From the NCBI GenBank assembly GCA_030424975.1, contig JAUHVY010000001.1, positions 1,175,093-1,239,092 of the forward strand: a stretch of DNA of 64,000 nucleotides. Direction: 5' to 3'. This DNA is from Alphaproteobacteria bacterium (lineage in GTDB: Bacteria; Pseudomonadota; Alphaproteobacteria; Micavibrionales; Micavibrionaceae). This document shows positions 61,987 to 64,000 of the stretch, one piece after another. The notes under the pieces are model-generated. The model was not told the DNA's origin. It saw only the letters and a program-made list of their open reading frames with translations, and did not search any database. The position numbers and the translations under genes are program-made. Position 1 is the stretch's first letter, and the number at the start of each line of letters is the position of its first letter.

Positions 61987-63210
61987 TTGGATATTTTAAT
62001 CGAAGAACTTCAGGGTCAAATCTGGGCAACAGCCCTTGAAAAAGGCAAGATTGAAGGGATTGAGATCGACCCCATTAACGAAACGGTTCGTTACGGCTCC
62101 ATATACTGGGCGCGAGTTGAAAGCATTGATTCATCCCTAGATGCGGCTTATTTGGATTTGGATGGTTACAACAAGGCCATCCTGTTCAACCGAGACACGC
62201 GTTATCGCGATGCGGACGGCAACATAACAAAGGGCGGTGAAAAAGCCATCGGCAAGTCCCTCTCCCCCGGTGATATGATAGCCGTGCAGGCCAAAACCTC
62301 TTATATCGAAGTCGAAACACCCAAAGCATGGGAAGATGATCACAAAAAACCCATCGTCAGTATGGATATCACCCTACAGGGACGGTATTTGATTTTTTGC
62401 GATATGATGAATACAAACCGCATATCAAAACGCATTCGCGGCAAAAAGATCCGTGAACAGTTAGAGGATATGCTTTGCTCTCTCGAAGATATGCGCGGTT
62501 TTATCCTCCGCTCCTCCGCGCTTGATATGCAAACCGAAATTTTACGCCGCGAAGCAGGTTTGTTGCGTGAGATATGGGGCAATATTACGGCGCATTTTGA
62601 TGGGGACGAGGCAGCACTCATCTACGAAGGACCTGATTCTATTCAAAGAATCTTGAGTGATAACGCAACGAACCCGATTGAACGTATTGAAGTTGTCACC
62701 ATGGATCACTTCGCACAAGTCGAGGATTGGTGTTCCTATTTCGCACCTGATTTAATGACAAAAATCATGCCCGTAGAACTTGATGACGGCGCAGTTGACC
62801 TTGCACTATTCGATCATCGCGATGTTTTGCCACAAATCTCGGCATTATTGCAAAATTACGTCATGCTCAAACAAGGCAGCAGCATCATTATACAGGAAAC
62901 CGCCGCCATGACCGTCATCGATGTAAATAAGGGCAGCGATAAGCGAGGCGCTCTGGCGATCAACACAGACGCCGCACATGAAATCGGCCGTCAAATCAGA
63001 TTGCGCAATATTGGCGGCATTATCGTTGTGGACTTCATGAAAATGAATGCGAAAGACCAAAAATCATTACTGAAAGCGCTGGACTACGAAACATATCAAG
63101 ACCCCTGCACTGTGCAGATTCACGGAATAACAAAACTTGGACTGGTTGAGATAACCCGTAAACGCCGTACGGCATCACTAAACAAGCGCATAAGCCACAA
63201 TAACTTTTAG
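61987..63210 (+). CDS. rng: Ribonuclease E/G family protein (RNase G-like)
   Basis: Single-strand endoribonuclease of mRNA and rRNA processing. N-terminal S1-like region (GSIYWARVESIDSSLDAAYLDLDGYNKAIL). Catalytic region with TVIDVNKGSDKRG and GGIIVVDFMKM for the metal-binding Asp residues. Ends just after LVEITRKRRTASL. At 407 aa it is shorter than E. coli RNase G (489) and lacks the zinc-link CPxC segment, as in the short form seen in some alphaproteobacteria. Start is TTG 61987 with AAGGGGG upstream. Confidence 0.9.
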   Translation: MDILIEELQGQIWATALEKGKIEGIEIDPINETVRYGSIYWARVESIDSSLDAAYLDLDGYNKAILFNRDTRYRDADGNITKGGEKAIGKSLSPGDMIAVQAKTSYIEVETPKAWEDDHKKPIVSMDITLQGRYLIFCDMMNTNRISKRIRGKKIREQLEDMLCSLEDMRGFILRSSALDMQTEILRREAGLLREIWGNITAHFDGDEAALIYEGPDSIQRILSDNATNPIERIEVVTMDHFAQVEDWCSYFAPDLMTKIMPVELDDGAVDLALFDHRDVLPQISALLQNYVMLKQGSSIIIQETAAMTVIDVNKGSDKRGALAINTDAAHEIGRQIRLRNIGGIIVVDFMKMNAKDQKSLLKALDYETYQDPCTVQIHGITKLGLVEITRKRRTASLNKRISHNNF

Positions 63211-63302
63211 TAATTTATACAGCACCTTAGGTTTCTATAAAATTTGCCCTATACTAAATAGTTGTGATAGTATGATTTGATATAAAAATATTGGGTGAAT
63301 TT

Positions 63303-63935
63303 ATGGGTAAACATAAGCAAAATTTCCTGCAAAGTACTGCACTTCCTGTGATGCTGAGCTTCGCTCTTGTGTCATGCGGCGGCGACGGAGATGCCCAGAA
63401 AGACGCACAGCAGAAAAATGCACAAACACAAGAGGTTGTCATTGAGATCAATGATAGCGTCATTGCGAATGATGTGGCAGCACCAAAAAATCCTGAAGCA
63501 ATAGAGATTACAAAACCCATTTCGGAAAAAACAGATTCAGGCGCACAATATTTACAAGAAACATATAACACCCCTGCCCCCTTCGTTCCGGGCACGGAAA
63601 CAGGCGCATCAGATATGAGTGACGGCATAAAAGATACACAGAACAGCACCTCAGGGAGCAGCGCGCTATCAGAAATAAGAGAGCGCATTGAAAATGGCGA
63701 AACATCGGAGCATTTAAAAAAACAACACATGTTCCCCCCGCCCTTTATTCCCGGCACGCCATCACTAGATGAGCGCATAGATACGACAGACAGCATAAAC
63801 AGCGCGCAGGATTCCACATTAAGTAAAGCGATGCAAAATATTTTAAAACGCATCGAGACGGACGGACATAAATATTTAGAAGATAAACACCAGTATCCGC
63901 CGCCTTTTGTACCAAAAGGCAATGAACCGGAATAA
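63303..63935 (+). CDS. Lipoprotein with proline-rich repeats, 210 aa
   Basis: Lipoprotein signal ending FALVSC (lipobox L-V-S-C). The mature part carries three related units ending in a P-x-PF-[IV]-PG motif: TPAPFVPGTE, FPPPFIPGTP and YPPPFVPKGN. Units two and three are each preceded by a helix of the type E-x-L-x-x-x-H. GGTGA supports the ATG at 63303. Unrecognised. Repeated Pro-rich anchors suggest binding to a partner or span of the wall. Confidence 0.8.
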   Translation: MGKHKQNFLQSTALPVMLSFALVSCGGDGDAQKDAQQKNAQTQEVVIEINDSVIANDVAAPKNPEAIEITKPISEKTDSGAQYLQETYNTPAPFVPGTETGASDMSDGIKDTQNSTSGSSALSEIRERIENGETSEHLKKQHMFPPPFIPGTPSLDERIDTTDSINSAQDSTLSKAMQNILKRIETDGHKYLEDKHQYPPPFVPKGNEPE

Positions 63936-63961
63936 AAAGACCAAAGGGATTGATATAAAAT

Positions 63962-64000
63962 ATGGGTATGTCGGGTATTACAAATATAGCACCAGAAGAG
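63962..64000 (+). CDS. Start of next gene (partial)
   Basis: ATG at 63962 with AAAGGG upstream. Thirteen codons reading MGMSGITNIAPEE are visible before the window ends. Too short to identify. It follows the repeat lipoprotein by 26 bases. Confidence 0.45.
   Translation, partial: MGMSGITNIAPEE

Noticed and set aside
63211-63302. zinc-finger protein gene (yacG) usually following rng
   Set aside because: No frame with the CPxC pattern exists in this gap.

Overview
The window is a chromosomal segment of an alphaproteobacterium. The evidence is gene order and families: DUF484-xerC, zapE-mdh-sucCD-sucAB-lpd, dgt-SPOR-nagZ-scpA-scpB-tatA-tatB-tatC, and dcd-murA-hisG-UPF0262-infA-maf-rng. UPF0262 and the small basic ORF before dcd are typical of the class. 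Base composition is moderate, and dips in an AT-rich stretch at about 52-56.6 kb. Many unrecognised proteins and several peptidoglycan hydrolases would suit a predatory or contact-dependent lineage such as Micavibrio relatives, but that placement is a guess from overall character.

Layout. 0-4.5 kb: the end of a DUF484 gene, xerC, and a run of unknown genes including a tandem paralogue pair. 4.6-32.8 kb: the TCA genes lpd, sucB, sucA, sucD, sucC and mdh, all on the minus strand and in the usual operon order but spread over 28 kb. Accessory modules sit between them. These are (i) two zinc-deaminase-fold proteins around an 840-residue protein with a LOG-like nucleotide-glycohydrolase domain (6.1-11.1 kb), (ii) a thiE-thiD-thiL thiamine operon, (iii) two tandem pairs of small unknown proteins, and (iv) a plus-strand cassette of a coiled-coil protein, a lambda-lysozyme-like muramidase, a CHAP-like amidase and a secreted lytic transglycosylase (25.3-31.7 kb).

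33-42 kb is a compact minus-strand housekeeping operon for cell division, Tat export, chromosome condensation and cell-wall recycling, with many overlapping start and stop codons. 42-50.6 kb carries mixed metabolic genes: A-type Fe-S carrier, truncated haemoglobin, PfkB kinase, exonuclease III, alpha/beta-hydrolase lipoprotein, DUF983, Asp/Glu racemase, a carboxyltransferase without a biotin domain, and a DUF4197 lipoprotein.

50.8-56.6 kb looks like an accessory island ending at the 3' end of a tRNA-Thr(GGT) gene. It holds a possible transglutaminase-like protein, a HELDH zinc-metallopeptidase candidate, a DUF1493-like protein, an AsmA-like membrane protein, a transposase-like fragment, a MobC-like N-terminal fragment and a duplicated 62-bp coding remnant. 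56.9-64 kb returns to core genes.

The two modules most likely to be undescribed systems are the deaminase/LOG-like locus and the signal-less wall-hydrolase cassette. A promoter embedded in paired palindromes precedes the muramidase.
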